DNA from: Paenibacillus sp. YN15
GTDB lineage: Bacteria > Bacillota > Bacilli > Paenibacillales > NBRC-103111
Assembly: GCF_003285005.1 (NCBI RefSeq)
Contig: NZ_QMFA01000036.1
Coordinates: forward strand, 20,345 to 76,347
Length of the DNA stretch: 56,003 bases
Reading direction: 5' to 3'
Part shown: in pieces, positions 32,553-40,926 of the stretch
How the letters are laid out: the number at the start of each line of letters is the position of its first letter
How positions within the stretch are numbered: position 1 is the stretch's first letter
The notes under the pieces: generated by a model
Told to the model about the DNA's origin: nothing
Seen by the model: only the letters and a program-made list of their open reading frames with translations
Databases searched by the model: none
Made by a program: the position numbers and the translations under genes

Positions 32553-34889
32553 ATGAACAGAAGCGTGAGCAGTACAGAGAACCGGTGGATGAAAAAAGTG
32601 ATCACAGGCCTGATCATGTTTCTGTTCCTGATCATAACCGTATCGGCGGTGCTGTTTTATCTGATCTTTACCGATGACCTGAAGGACCGCTTGATCCGCA
32701 CCAATGTGGAGCTGCTGGAGCATATGGAGCAGAAGCTGGAGCTGGTGCTGAAGAATGTGGATAATGAAGCCCTCCAATTGATCCAATATGAGGAGGTAAG
32801 AAGGTTTTTTGACGACGATCTGCCGCAGGGCGAGCGGACGGACAATGATTACCGCGTCGGCAATCATATCGACAGGCTCATCCACAGCGACGAATATTTG
32901 TTCTCCGTGGATATGTACTCCTACTCCCAGGACCGGCTGGTGTCGGGGGATATTCTCACGGAGGAGCTGCGGGTGAAGGATTACGCCTGGATCGGCCGGT
33001 TCAGCCAATTCGACGGCTATTCCGACTGGCTGGGCAGCCGCAAGGTGCTGCTCCGAAACTCCAACTTTCCCATTTACCGCAATGTGGTGACCTTCGTCCG
33101 GACCTATCCGATGATTCATTCCTCCGGCTACCGCAAGGGTGCGGTGGCCTTCAATTTGAAGGAGGAGCTTTTATTGCCCCTGATTCACCACGAGCAGGAT
33201 GCCCAGGGAGTAAACCTGGTGCTGGACAAGGATGGCGTGGTGGTGATTCATCCCAACGAGTCCTCGCTGGGGGAAAGCTGGGGCTCCACCCCCTTCGTGG
33301 CGGAGATGGCGGCGATGGGCAAGAAGTCGGGTTACTTCAAGGCCACAGTGGACAATAAAGCCTCCACTGTTTTCTACAAGGTGAATCCGTATACGGGCTG
33401 GAGAATTGTGCGGGTCGTCTCGGAGATCGAGTTGAACAAACCCCTGATGGTGATTCGCAATACGCTCGCCGTTTTGTCGGCTCTGCTCCTCCTTCTGGCG
33501 GCAGTGCTGGCTTTTGCTGTAGGCAGATGGACCTTCAAGCCGCTGGACCGGTTTATGGAGACCATCACAGCCAAGCTGAACGCTCTGACTCCCCACCCTG
33601 TTGGGGATGCGGGAGGGGATGGCCTGAAGCTGCTGGAATCCCGGTTCGAGGATATTCTGGTGAACAGTGAGCAGCTGCAGAAGCAGGTCCGGGACACCAA
33701 GCCGATTCTGAAGTGGCAGCTGGTGATGGAACTGTTGTCCGATTATAAAATCAATATCTCCAACACCAGACAGTATATGGACATGCTGGGAATGGAGCTG
33801 GATATGAACCGCTTTGTGGTGCTGGTGGCGGAATTTGACCAGCGCCATGAGCCGCTGACGCCCCGGGATATCCATCTGTACAATTACGCCCTGTGCAATG
33901 TGGCCGAGGAACTAATCCAGGCGGAGGGCAAGGGGGTGGCCATCGAGCTGGAAAACGGCTGCTGCGCCATTCTCATGAGCTTCCAGGACGGCGACGAGGA
34001 GGGCGAACTGCGGGCCGGAGTAGTGGCGGAATTGATCAAAAACTATGTGGCGGAAAACTTCAAGCGGACTGTGACCATCGGTGTAGGCGGACTGGCGGAA
34101 TCGCCGGGGGAGATCCATCTGTCCTTCAAGCAGGCCTGCAATGTGCTGACCTACCGGCTGATTCTGGGGACGAATACGGTGATTACCCAGGATGATGTGC
34201 AAAGTGAGGAATCGGCCCAATTTTACCGCCTGGTGATGATGACGGACGGCATGATGGATTCCCTGAAGCTTCTGGACGGGGACAAGCTGAAGACGCAGAT
34301 AGACCGTTGGTTCGACGCTTTCACTCAATATGGCGTGCCTCCCGAATTGATTCGGCAGATGAGTCTGCAATGTCTCATGAAGGCCGCCGTAGTGGCGGGA
34401 GAGGTGGGGATTGAGCCGAAGCAGTTCCGCTTGCCCCAGGAGATGCAGGATTCTCTGAACCAGCACGACAATCTGGAAGATATGAAGGGTTTTATCCTGT
34501 CCACGCTGCAGGAGTACATGGAGCAGATTCGGCACAAACGAAGCAGCCGGGAGAAAAATGATCTGGTGGTCAAGGTGCTGGACTATATCCATGCCAATTT
34601 CAGCAGAGTCGACCTGTCCCTGAACATGCTGGCGGATGAATACCATGTGAGCGTGTCCCATTTGAGCAAGCTATTTAAGGAGCAGACGGAGAGCAATTTT
34701 ATCGATTACCTGATGAATTTGCGGATTATCCAAGCCAGAAAGCTGCTGGTGGAAACCGATGCGAAGATAAGGGATATTGCCGAGGCGGTGGGCTACAGCA
34801 ATGTCAACACCTTTATCCGGATTTTCAAAAAGCTGACAGTCCTTACCCCTTCGGAATACCGGGAGCAGGCACAAAGCAATTTGCCCTGA
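32553..34889 (+). CDS. Membrane-bound AraC-family sensor-regulator (YesS-like)
   Basis: 778 residues. The first membrane helix is at about 15-40. An extracellular Cache-like sensor domain runs to about 300 (it includes SDEYLFSVDMYSYS and GVVVIHPNES). The second helix is at about 308-330. A cytoplasmic middle part (about 400-560) resembles the GGDEF-like receiver region of YesN/YesS relatives. The last 110 residues are an AraC-type DNA-binding domain with two helix-turn-helix motifs (LSLNMLADEYHVSVSHLSKLF and IRDIAEAVGYSNVNTFIRIF regions). It would sense a sugar, or the loaded binding protein, outside the cell and activate the locus. The two copies of the leader element at 25439 and 28815 are its most likely targets, by position only. 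Confidence 0.88.
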   Translation: MNRSVSSTENRWMKKVITGLIMFLFLIITVSAVLFYLIFTDDLKDRLIRTNVELLEHMEQKLELVLKNVDNEALQLIQYEEVRRFFDDDLPQGERTDNDYRVGNHIDRLIHSDEYLFSVDMYSYSQDRLVSGDILTEELRVKDYAWIGRFSQFDGYSDWLGSRKVLLRNSNFPIYRNVVTFVRTYPMIHSSGYRKGAVAFNLKEELLLPLIHHEQDAQGVNLVLDKDGVVVIHPNESSLGESWGSTPFVAEMAAMGKKSGYFKATVDNKASTVFYKVNPYTGWRIVRVVSEIELNKPLMVIRNTLAVLSALLLLLAAVLAFAVGRWTFKPLDRFMETITAKLNALTPHPVGDAGGDGLKLLESRFEDILVNSEQLQKQVRDTKPILKWQLVMELLSDYKINISNTRQYMDMLGMELDMNRFVVLVAEFDQRHEPLTPRDIHLYNYALCNVAEELIQAEGKGVAIELENGCCAILMSFQDGDEEGELRAGVVAELIKNYVAENFKRTVTIGVGGLAESPGEIHLSFKQACNVLTYRLILGTNTVITQDDVQSEESAQFYRLVMMTDGMMDSLKLLDGDKLKTQIDRWFDAFTQYGVPPELIRQMSLQCLMKAAVVAGEVGIEPKQFRLPQEMQDSLNQHDNLEDMKGFILSTLQEYMEQIRHKRSSREKNDLVVKVLDYIHANFSRVDLSLNMLADEYHVSVSHLSKLFKEQTESNFIDYLMNLRIIQARKLLVETDAKIRDIAEAVGYSNVNTFIRIFKKLTVLTPSEYREQAQSNLP

Positions 34890-34955
34890 CCGCTGCCGCG
34901 GGGCAGGCAGAAAGGGAAGTCCCCGCCAACAAAATCCATGAGAGAATGTGAAGCA

Positions 34956-37133
34956 ATGAAATTCAAGCCCGAGTGGAAAGCCCAATGGATCACCTTCGCC
35001 GGATGCCCCGGCCATACTGCGCCCGTATTCAGAAGAATATTCCATTTTCCAAGCGGCGTAAAAGCTGCTCAAGTCCGCATATGCGGACTCGGCTTCTATG
35101 TGATGGCCATCAACGGCCAGCGTGTGGGTGATGAGATCATGCAGCCTGCTTTTACCGCCTATGACAAACGAGTTTTGTATAATGTTTACGATGTAAGCGG
35201 GTATTTGGCGGAAGGCATCAATGAAATCGAAGTTACATTGGGAAACGGCTGGTATAACGAAATGCAGGCCTCCGCCTGGCAGTTTGAACATGCGGTTTGG
35301 CGCGCCCAGCCCAAAATGATTGCAGAGCTATATATCGATGAGGAATTGTTCCTCGTTTCCGATACAAGCTGGGAATGCGCCCGGAGCGGCACTGTGTTCA
35401 ACTCCCTGCGGTGTGGGGAAACCTTCGACGGGGGGCACCGGATCGAAGGATGGGAGCAGGCTTCCCTTACCCCCGCTCCCGGCGGGATGATGGAGGAGCA
35501 GCGGATACCGCCCATAAGAGTGCGAGACATCATCGAGCCGGTGGCGATTATCCCGGGGCCATTGCCGGTTATCTATGATTTTGGCGTCAACCTGTCGGGA
35601 AATGTGGAGATCAAGGTAACAGGCAAAAAAGGAAACAAGGTGGCCATTCAATATTTCGAGCTGCTGCGGGCCACGGGAACTCCGGACCTGGAAAGATACA
35701 AGCAGCATGTGTATGACGAACGGTTTCAACGTGACGAGTACATTCTGTCAGGCCAGGGAACCGAGGTATGGCACAGCGAATTCAGCTACAACGGCTTCCG
35801 TTATGCGCGAGTCTACGGAGAGTATGAAACCATTGAGGTGGTGGCCCGCTGCTTCCACACTGATTTGCCCGACGCCGGGGGGCTGCTATGCGACAATTCC
35901 CGTATTGACAAAATTCAGGAGGCCGTGCGCCGTTCCACCCTGACCAATTTTCACCACATCCCCACCGACTGCCCGCACCGGGAAAAAAACGGCTGGACCG
36001 GAGACGCCCATCTGTCCTGTGAGCAGGCGCTGTTTAATTTTGCGATCCAGGACGCTTATGTGAAATGGCTGGATGATCTTGCCGACTGCCAGCGCCCAAG
36101 CGGCCGTATTCCCTGTATCGCCCCCACCAGCAGCTGGGGATATGATCATATGCTGTGCGGACCGGCCTGGGATGCCGCGCTGTTCGTCATCCCCTGGCAG
36201 CTGTACCGCTACACGGGCCAGACCGCTTATGTAGAAAGGTATTATGAACCGATGGAGAAGTATCTCGGGTATCTTCGTTCTATTCTTGACCATGGGATTT
36301 GCCGGATCGGCGTGGGCGACTGGTCTGCCCCCGCCGGAGCGCCCGAATGCCCGACAGAAGTATTGCTGACGGCTTATTCCTTTTATATGGCCGATTTATT
36401 CGCGAGAATTTCCGGGATTCTGCATAAGGGGGAACATCAGCGGCAGGCCTCCGGGCTGGCGGAGGAGATTAAAGCTGCGTTCTTGCGGGAATATGGCAGC
36501 CTTCAGACAGATAGCCAGCTTTTTTATGCCATACTGCTTTATTTTGGCCTTGCCGAGGATGTGCCGCAAACTCTGAATCAGCTGATTAGGACAGTGGAAA
36601 AAGCGGACTGCCACATCATGGGGGGGATATTTTGCGCCAAAATGCTTTTGGACGCTCTTACAGACCATGGGCATGTTGAGCTTGCCTATAAAATTGCCTC
36701 CCAGAGGGATTTTCCGGGCTGGAGCTACATGGCGGACTTATGCGCGGGAACTCTGGGGGAAAACTGGTACGGCGGCTCATCCATGAATCATCATATGTTT
36801 TCGGAAATCGGCGCCTGGTATTATAAGGCGCTTGCAGGTTTCCGCATTGACGATTGCTATCCGGGATTCAAGCGCATCCGGCTTGCTCCCCACATCCCCG
36901 CAGATGTGCAGGAATTTCAAGCTTGGCATCAAACCCCTTATGGCCGATTGGAAATTTCATGGGATACGGAACATATCCGGCTGGTTATACCGGAAGGAAC
37001 CTCGGCAACCCTTGTGTATGGGGGAATAACCAGGGAGCTTGCTTCGGGAGAATATAACCTCAATAGGGAGGAAAACCATCATGCATCATGCCGAACTGCT
37101 GGCGAAGCTTCAGGCCACGGAAGCAAACTATGA
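34956..37133 (+). CDS. Alpha-L-rhamnosidase, GH78 family
   Basis: 725 residues from the ATG at 34956; the ATG at 34938 is also possible and neither has a good ribosome site. The N-terminal part (about 1-120) is the beta-sandwich domain, with AQWITFAG and MAINGQRVGDEIMQPAFTAY. A second sandwich comes before the (alpha/alpha)6 barrel. The barrel starts near IQEAVRRSTLTNFHHIPTDC and has the acidic motif HREKNGWTGDAHLS that is diagnostic for GH78. ENWYGGSSMNHHMFSEIGAW follows late in the barrel. There is no signal peptide, so the enzyme acts inside the cell, on oligosaccharides brought in by the transporter. The end overlaps the next gene by 53 bases. Confidence 0.88.
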   Translation: MKFKPEWKAQWITFAGCPGHTAPVFRRIFHFPSGVKAAQVRICGLGFYVMAINGQRVGDEIMQPAFTAYDKRVLYNVYDVSGYLAEGINEIEVTLGNGWYNEMQASAWQFEHAVWRAQPKMIAELYIDEELFLVSDTSWECARSGTVFNSLRCGETFDGGHRIEGWEQASLTPAPGGMMEEQRIPPIRVRDIIEPVAIIPGPLPVIYDFGVNLSGNVEIKVTGKKGNKVAIQYFELLRATGTPDLERYKQHVYDERFQRDEYILSGQGTEVWHSEFSYNGFRYARVYGEYETIEVVARCFHTDLPDAGGLLCDNSRIDKIQEAVRRSTLTNFHHIPTDCPHREKNGWTGDAHLSCEQALFNFAIQDAYVKWLDDLADCQRPSGRIPCIAPTSSWGYDHMLCGPAWDAALFVIPWQLYRYTGQTAYVERYYEPMEKYLGYLRSILDHGICRIGVGDWSAPAGAPECPTEVLLTAYSFYMADLFARISGILHKGEHQRQASGLAEEIKAAFLREYGSLQTDSQLFYAILLYFGLAEDVPQTLNQLIRTVEKADCHIMGGIFCAKMLLDALTDHGHVELAYKIASQRDFPGWSYMADLCAGTLGENWYGGSSMNHHMFSEIGAWYYKALAGFRIDDCYPGFKRIRLAPHIPADVQEFQAWHQTPYGRLEISWDTEHIRLVIPEGTSATLVYGGITRELASGEYNLNREENHHASCRTAGEASGHGSKL

Positions 37134-38754
37134 CCCTTTGGTCAAGCTGGTCCGGACGCCTCTGACTGCAACCTATCACACGGCGCTGAAGCCGGACACC
37201 CATCCTGTTGTCCACGCTCTGTATCCCTCGGCCTGCTACGCTTATGAGCTTCTGCAGGCGGGCGGCAAGGAGTATGCGCAGCGGGCAGCCGAGATTTTGG
37301 AGGTTGTGGTATCCTGCCAGGATCAGGACCCGACGCGGGGAACGTATGGGATTTGGCCGTATTTTTATGAGGAAACGCTGGACGAGATGGATCGCCCCGA
37401 TTGGAATATGGCGGATTTCCACGGCAAGAAGCTGCTGCTGATTGCCAAGCATTATGCGCCCCTTCTTCCGCAGCCCCTTGTCTCCCGGCTCCGGGATGCA
37501 GTGTATCATGCCTGTCAGGCCATTGTGATCCGCAATGTCGGGCCCCATTATACCAACATTGCCATTATGGGCGCGCTGGTAACGCTGCTTGGCGGCGAGC
37601 TGCTGGGGAATGAGGAGCTGTGCGGCTACGGTATCCGGCGTCTTCAGGCGTTCTATGCGTATACGGCGGATATCGGCACGTTTTCGGAATATAACAGCCC
37701 CTGTTATACGCCCATTGCCATTGAGGAGCTGCACGACATCTATACGCAGTCGGAATCGGCGGAGGCCGTGGCGGTGGCGGAGCGGCTGCTGGATATCGCC
37801 TGGCATATGGTGGCCTGGCACTATCACCCGGCGACGGGGGCATGGGGAGGACCGCATAGCCGGACATACGGCACCATGCTGCGGCCCAATGAAAAAGTGT
37901 TTTTGGCCGACGCGCTGAAGGATGATCCGGCAGGCATTCGCTGCCCCGAAAAGTACCGCTACCTGTTCAGCTCGCCGGAGGAGCGGTATTTTACGGAGCC
38001 TACGCTGCATGAGAAGGAGGCCGGCTACCAGAATTACGCCACCACGTACCAGAACGGGAGGCTGACTCTCGGCAGCTACAGCATGGGCAGCATGTGGAAC
38101 CAGCGCCGCAATTTGCTGGGGTATGTGGCTGCCGGAGATGGGAAGACGGTGTCGGTCCAACTGCAATTTTTGAAGGACGGCAAGGATTTCTGCTCGGCGA
38201 TTTTTAGCGGTGTGCAGTTCCGCCGGCAGGTGCTGTTCAGCTTCAACCTGGCCACGGACAATGGCGCCTGGCATCAGGACCTGGATATCATTAACGGCCG
38301 GTTCAGGGCCAAGGATTTGCGCGTTCGCCTGCTGCTGGGAGGCGATGCGGCAGGGCTGGATGTGCCGGTGGCTCAGGAGGGGATGCGCCTTGCGGCGCAG
38401 CTTGGAGACACCGCCTTGCAGGTGGAAGCGGTGCTGGACAGCGGCTCATACGGCCCGCTCTCCGTGCAGGTGGAGCGCGCAGCCAATGGGGTGTGCCTCG
38501 ATTATGTAATTGCCTCGGGCGAGGAACGGAATTTTGACTTTCATACTCTGGAGAGAGCGGTGTGGGTTTTTGTCTTCTCCCTGGGCGAGGAGCAGGCGCT
38601 GCCCGCCGTCCGGCTGGAGCAGGAGGGACTGTGGGTCACCGCCACCGTTCAGACCGGAGACGGCCCCATGGCCATTACCGTGCCGCAGGTACCGCGGAAA
38701 ACCGGGGAGCTGTACCGGGAGAATCAAATCCAGCTTCCGAAGGGGCTGAAGTAG
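37081..38754 (+). CDS. Unrecognised enzyme, probable alpha-helical toroid plus beta-sandwich
   Basis: 557 residues from the ATG at 37081, with GGGAGG 10 bases upstream, inside the 3' end of the rhamnosidase gene. There is no signal peptide. The first 330 residues are rich in helices with spaced aromatic and histidine motifs: YGIWPYFYEE, VGPHYTNIAIMGA, FSEYNSPCYTPIAIEEL, and TGAWGGPHSRTYGTM. The rest (from about YFTEPTLHEKEAGY) looks beta-rich. This pattern, a helical toroid with Asn, His and Tyr motifs followed by a sandwich, recalls polysaccharide lyases of the heparinase/alginate-lyase kind and some glycosidases. I cannot assign a family. Its place at the end of a rhamnosidase locus suggests it cleaves a product next to rhamnose, such as a glycuronide. 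Confidence 0.7.
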   Translation: MHHAELLAKLQATEANYDPLVKLVRTPLTATYHTALKPDTHPVVHALYPSACYAYELLQAGGKEYAQRAAEILEVVVSCQDQDPTRGTYGIWPYFYEETLDEMDRPDWNMADFHGKKLLLIAKHYAPLLPQPLVSRLRDAVYHACQAIVIRNVGPHYTNIAIMGALVTLLGGELLGNEELCGYGIRRLQAFYAYTADIGTFSEYNSPCYTPIAIEELHDIYTQSESAEAVAVAERLLDIAWHMVAWHYHPATGAWGGPHSRTYGTMLRPNEKVFLADALKDDPAGIRCPEKYRYLFSSPEERYFTEPTLHEKEAGYQNYATTYQNGRLTLGSYSMGSMWNQRRNLLGYVAAGDGKTVSVQLQFLKDGKDFCSAIFSGVQFRRQVLFSFNLATDNGAWHQDLDIINGRFRAKDLRVRLLLGGDAAGLDVPVAQEGMRLAAQLGDTALQVEAVLDSGSYGPLSVQVERAANGVCLDYVIASGEERNFDFHTLERAVWVFVFSLGEEQALPAVRLEQEGLWVTATVQTGDGPMAITVPQVPRKTGELYRENQIQLPKGLK

Positions 38755-38807
38755 CATAGAAGGCCAAGCTTTCGCTGCGGACTGCGGCTGCCGAGGCTTC
38801 TGCGCAA

Positions 38808-38840
38808 ATTAAAAACCCGCGCTGGACGCGGGTTTTTGCA
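38808..38840. terminator. Bidirectional terminator
   Basis: AAAACCCGCG and CGCGGGTTTTT pair across a five-base loop. It ends the sugar locus on the plus strand and the acetyltransferase gene on the minus strand. Confidence 0.88.
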
Positions 38841-38890
38841 TGCTCGCAGAGCTGCTTTGACCGGCGGCCTGGAGGGCTGGGCAGCGGAGA

Positions 38891-39706
38891 TCAGTCGGCA
38901 GGGTTTGTCCGGTTATGGTTCATCCATTCAACCGCGTAGTCTACCAATGGCCGTTGGGGAATCAGCAGGGCCGGAGCATGGGCAATCCGGCCGTGGATGA
39001 CGGGGCCGCCTGCCCGTTCATAATCATTGCCTAGTGTTTCAAAGTCGGAGCTGTCTCCTTCCACATCCCGGAATGTAACCCATTGCCGGACTCCGTCAAT
39101 GGTGATAGGCGCGCTTGCGGTCATCTGCGCTCCTGCCCCGTACCGGGAACGGGTTTCGGCCAAATGCAGGGAGGTGTTGTTGTAGTGTCCCACCCCCAGC
39201 AGCAGGACATACCCGTCCAGGTCGTAGATGCGGGCCAGAGGGGAGTTTTCCCCCAGGCCATAATCCAGACTGTGGCTGCCGGTCACTTCCGCTGCATGGC
39301 GTCCCCAGGCGGCGAAGGAGACATGCGGATGGCTGCTGCGCAAAACGCCCTTTTGCTTGCGGAAGCATTCCGGAATGACACCCATCTTATAGGTGGGGGA
39401 AAGGTCCGGATCGTAAGCGGGCATGGTCCGGCGGATCGGCTCCCACCAGGCTTCCCGCACGGGCGGACAGCGCCAGCCTGCCGGGTCGGTTAGTTCTCCC
39501 GTATGGGCAGGCATGACCAGGGTTCCCGAGGGACCGATTGCCGCCTCCAGAGCCAGGATCACCGCCACAGGTCCTCCAGCCGCCCAGCCGCCCAACGTTT
39601 TCATGGAGGAGTGAACCAATAGTGTCATGCCGGGCCGGACCCCCAACCGCACAAGATCGTCGTGTAGTGTCTCGACGGTAAACAAGGCCCCTTGGATTTC
39701 CTCCAT
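38891..39706 (-). CDS. AAC(3)-family N-acetyltransferase (YokD-like)
   Basis: 271 residues. The family pattern is clear: LLVHSSMKTLGGWAAGGP at about 29-46 (coenzyme A binding), GTLVMPAHTGELTDP at about 60-74, then SSHPHVSFAAWG, ENSPLARIYDLDG (with catalytic His and Asp/Glu neighbours) and VLLLGVGHYNNTSLHLAE. The length fits antibiotic 3-N-acetyltransferases and their chromosomal relatives. Many chromosomal copies, such as YokD, do not confer resistance, so aminoglycoside activity should not be assumed. The gene stands alone. Confidence 0.88.
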   Translation of the reverse strand: MEEIQGALFTVETLHDDLVRLGVRPGMTLLVHSSMKTLGGWAAGGPVAVILALEAAIGPSGTLVMPAHTGELTDPAGWRCPPVREAWWEPIRRTMPAYDPDLSPTYKMGVIPECFRKQKGVLRSSHPHVSFAAWGRHAAEVTGSHSLDYGLGENSPLARIYDLDGYVLLLGVGHYNNTSLHLAETRSRYGAGAQMTASAPITIDGVRQWVTFRDVEGDSSDFETLGNDYERAGGPVIHGRIAHAPALLIPQRPLVDYAVEWMNHNRTNPAD

Positions 39707-39822
39707 TGATGTTCCTCTCCCTTTGCAGTTCAGTTGTGTTCTTTCATTATATCAAAAAGTGGAAATTTTCCATACGGCCAAAATTCATCAAGCCGAACAG
39801 TTCATCAAACCGAACAGAACGA

Positions 39823-39862
39823 AAAAAGACCACAAAGAAATGGCTTCTTCGGGGTCTTTTTC
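39823..39862 (-). terminator. Terminator of the FlxA-like gene
   Basis: On the minus strand AAAAAGACC pairs with GGTCTTTTTT across a 21-base loop that can pair in part. The T run is strong. Confidence 0.7.
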
Positions 39863-39915
39863 GGATGGGAGTATCCGCTGCTAAGCAGAAGGCTAATAGA
39901 GCAATACTGCCATAT

Positions 39916-40296
39916 TCAGACCAGCAGGTTAAAGCTGCCGTCCTGCTGCCAGCCGTTGGCCTTGGTTTGGCTCGCTGCAGCGCTGTTGGCTGCCGGGGCG
40001 GCGGTTGCGGCAGATTCCTCCCGGGCTGTGTTGCCGGTGCCCGAACTGGATGAGGTTTTGTTCTTCTTCTGGGCAATCTGCTGCTGAAGCTGCTGGATTT
40101 GCTGCTGAAGCTGCTTCGTTTTTGTTTCTTTGGTTTTGGCATCATCCTTGCTGGTGCTGACCTTTTTCAATTCACTTTGCAGCCGCTCCAGCTGTTTTTG
40201 AAGGGAGGCCACCTCGGAGTCCGAGGATGAGGAAGAGGAAGCTGAAGAATAGGATGACACGCTGGAAGTGCTGCTGGATACATTTGAAATGGACAT
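39916..40296 (-). CDS. FlxA-like coiled-coil protein
   Basis: 126 residues, with GGAGGG before the ATG. The first 27 residues are almost all Ser, followed by a coiled coil (residues about 28-80: EVASLQKQLERLQSELKKV, then a Lys/Thr stretch and repeated QLQQQIQQ), and an Ala/Ser-rich tail. This composition matches the FlxA-like family, whose function is not known. No flagellar genes are near. The Gln-rich heptads suggest self-association. Confidence 0.7.
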   Translation of the reverse strand: MSISNVSSSTSSVSSYSSASSSSSSDSEVASLQKQLERLQSELKKVSTSKDDAKTKETKTKQLQQQIQQLQQQIAQKKNKTSSSSGTGNTAREESAATAAPAANSAAASQTKANGWQQDGSFNLLV

Positions 40297-40544
40297 ACTG
40301 TTATCCCTCCGAGTCGATTGGAATCATCCTCCAAAGGGTAACAGGTCAAGTTGAAAAGCGGCTGAAGAATTGCTGAAAATTCCGGCAAGTGGTTTGTGGC
40401 ATCCGCTATCTTCCAGATAGCCCTCCCTGTCGCTGCTTCGCGAGGGGCCGAAGACCGATGAAAGTCGAGGAGGTCCCCCAATCGCCCTCGCCGATTTCGA
40501 GACATCCGTAACTTATCCGATCTTCGGCGCGGGCCATGGTTTTC

Positions 40545-40840
40545 TGGGTAGCGGAAGGTGTTCTTCCGTTATTGCGGCCATTTCCCCCTCTAAAGCTAAA
40601 TCGGGAGAACAATAGAGGAAAGTAGGCTGTCTTTATTTGCTTCCAAACGGCGGAGCGGCTCAATTAGCGGAAAAACACGCTCCACTATTTGAGCGAGGTT
40701 ATTGCTGGATAGCGGCAAGGATTTTCCGCTATCGCCTGCGGGAGCGTGAATCGGGGCGGATAGCGGAAAAGTGCTTCCGTTATTGCCCTTCAAGACGACC
40801 GCTGGGGTAAATAGCGGAAAATAGGTTGCGTTATTTTACG
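40545..40840. repeat. Array of six quasi-palindromic units, about 50-bp period
   Basis: Units start at about 40547, 40611, 40663, 40709, 40760 and 40811. The best copies read ATAGCGGAAAAGTGCTTCCG followed by TTATT, and ATAGCGGCAAGGATTTTCCG followed by CTATC: an AATARCGGAA arm facing its complement TTCCGYTATT across 6-8 bases. Intervals are about 64, 52, 46, 51 and 51 bp. The sequence between units is not conserved. The CCGYTATT ends are the same as in the four-unit arrays. The rest of 40297-40926 shows no gene. Confidence 0.8.
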
Positions 40841-40926
40841 GAGGCAGAAGTCGCGGGATCAAATTTGAGGCTTTTATAATCATTCAGGCGGGCTATTCTG
40901 GGGACCGATACTTGTTCCGTTATGGA

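Noticed and set aside
30942-33119. Minus-strand ORF of 725 codons
   Set aside because: It is antisense to the solute-binding protein and the regulator, with no ribosome site and no domain.
38891-39706. Acquired aminoglycoside resistance gene
   Set aside because: The AAC(3) fold is clear, but there is no mobile context and base composition matches the surroundings; a chromosomal YokD-like enzyme is more likely.
40545-40840. CRISPR array
   Set aside because: Units are degenerate, palindromic and of variable spacing; no cas gene is near.
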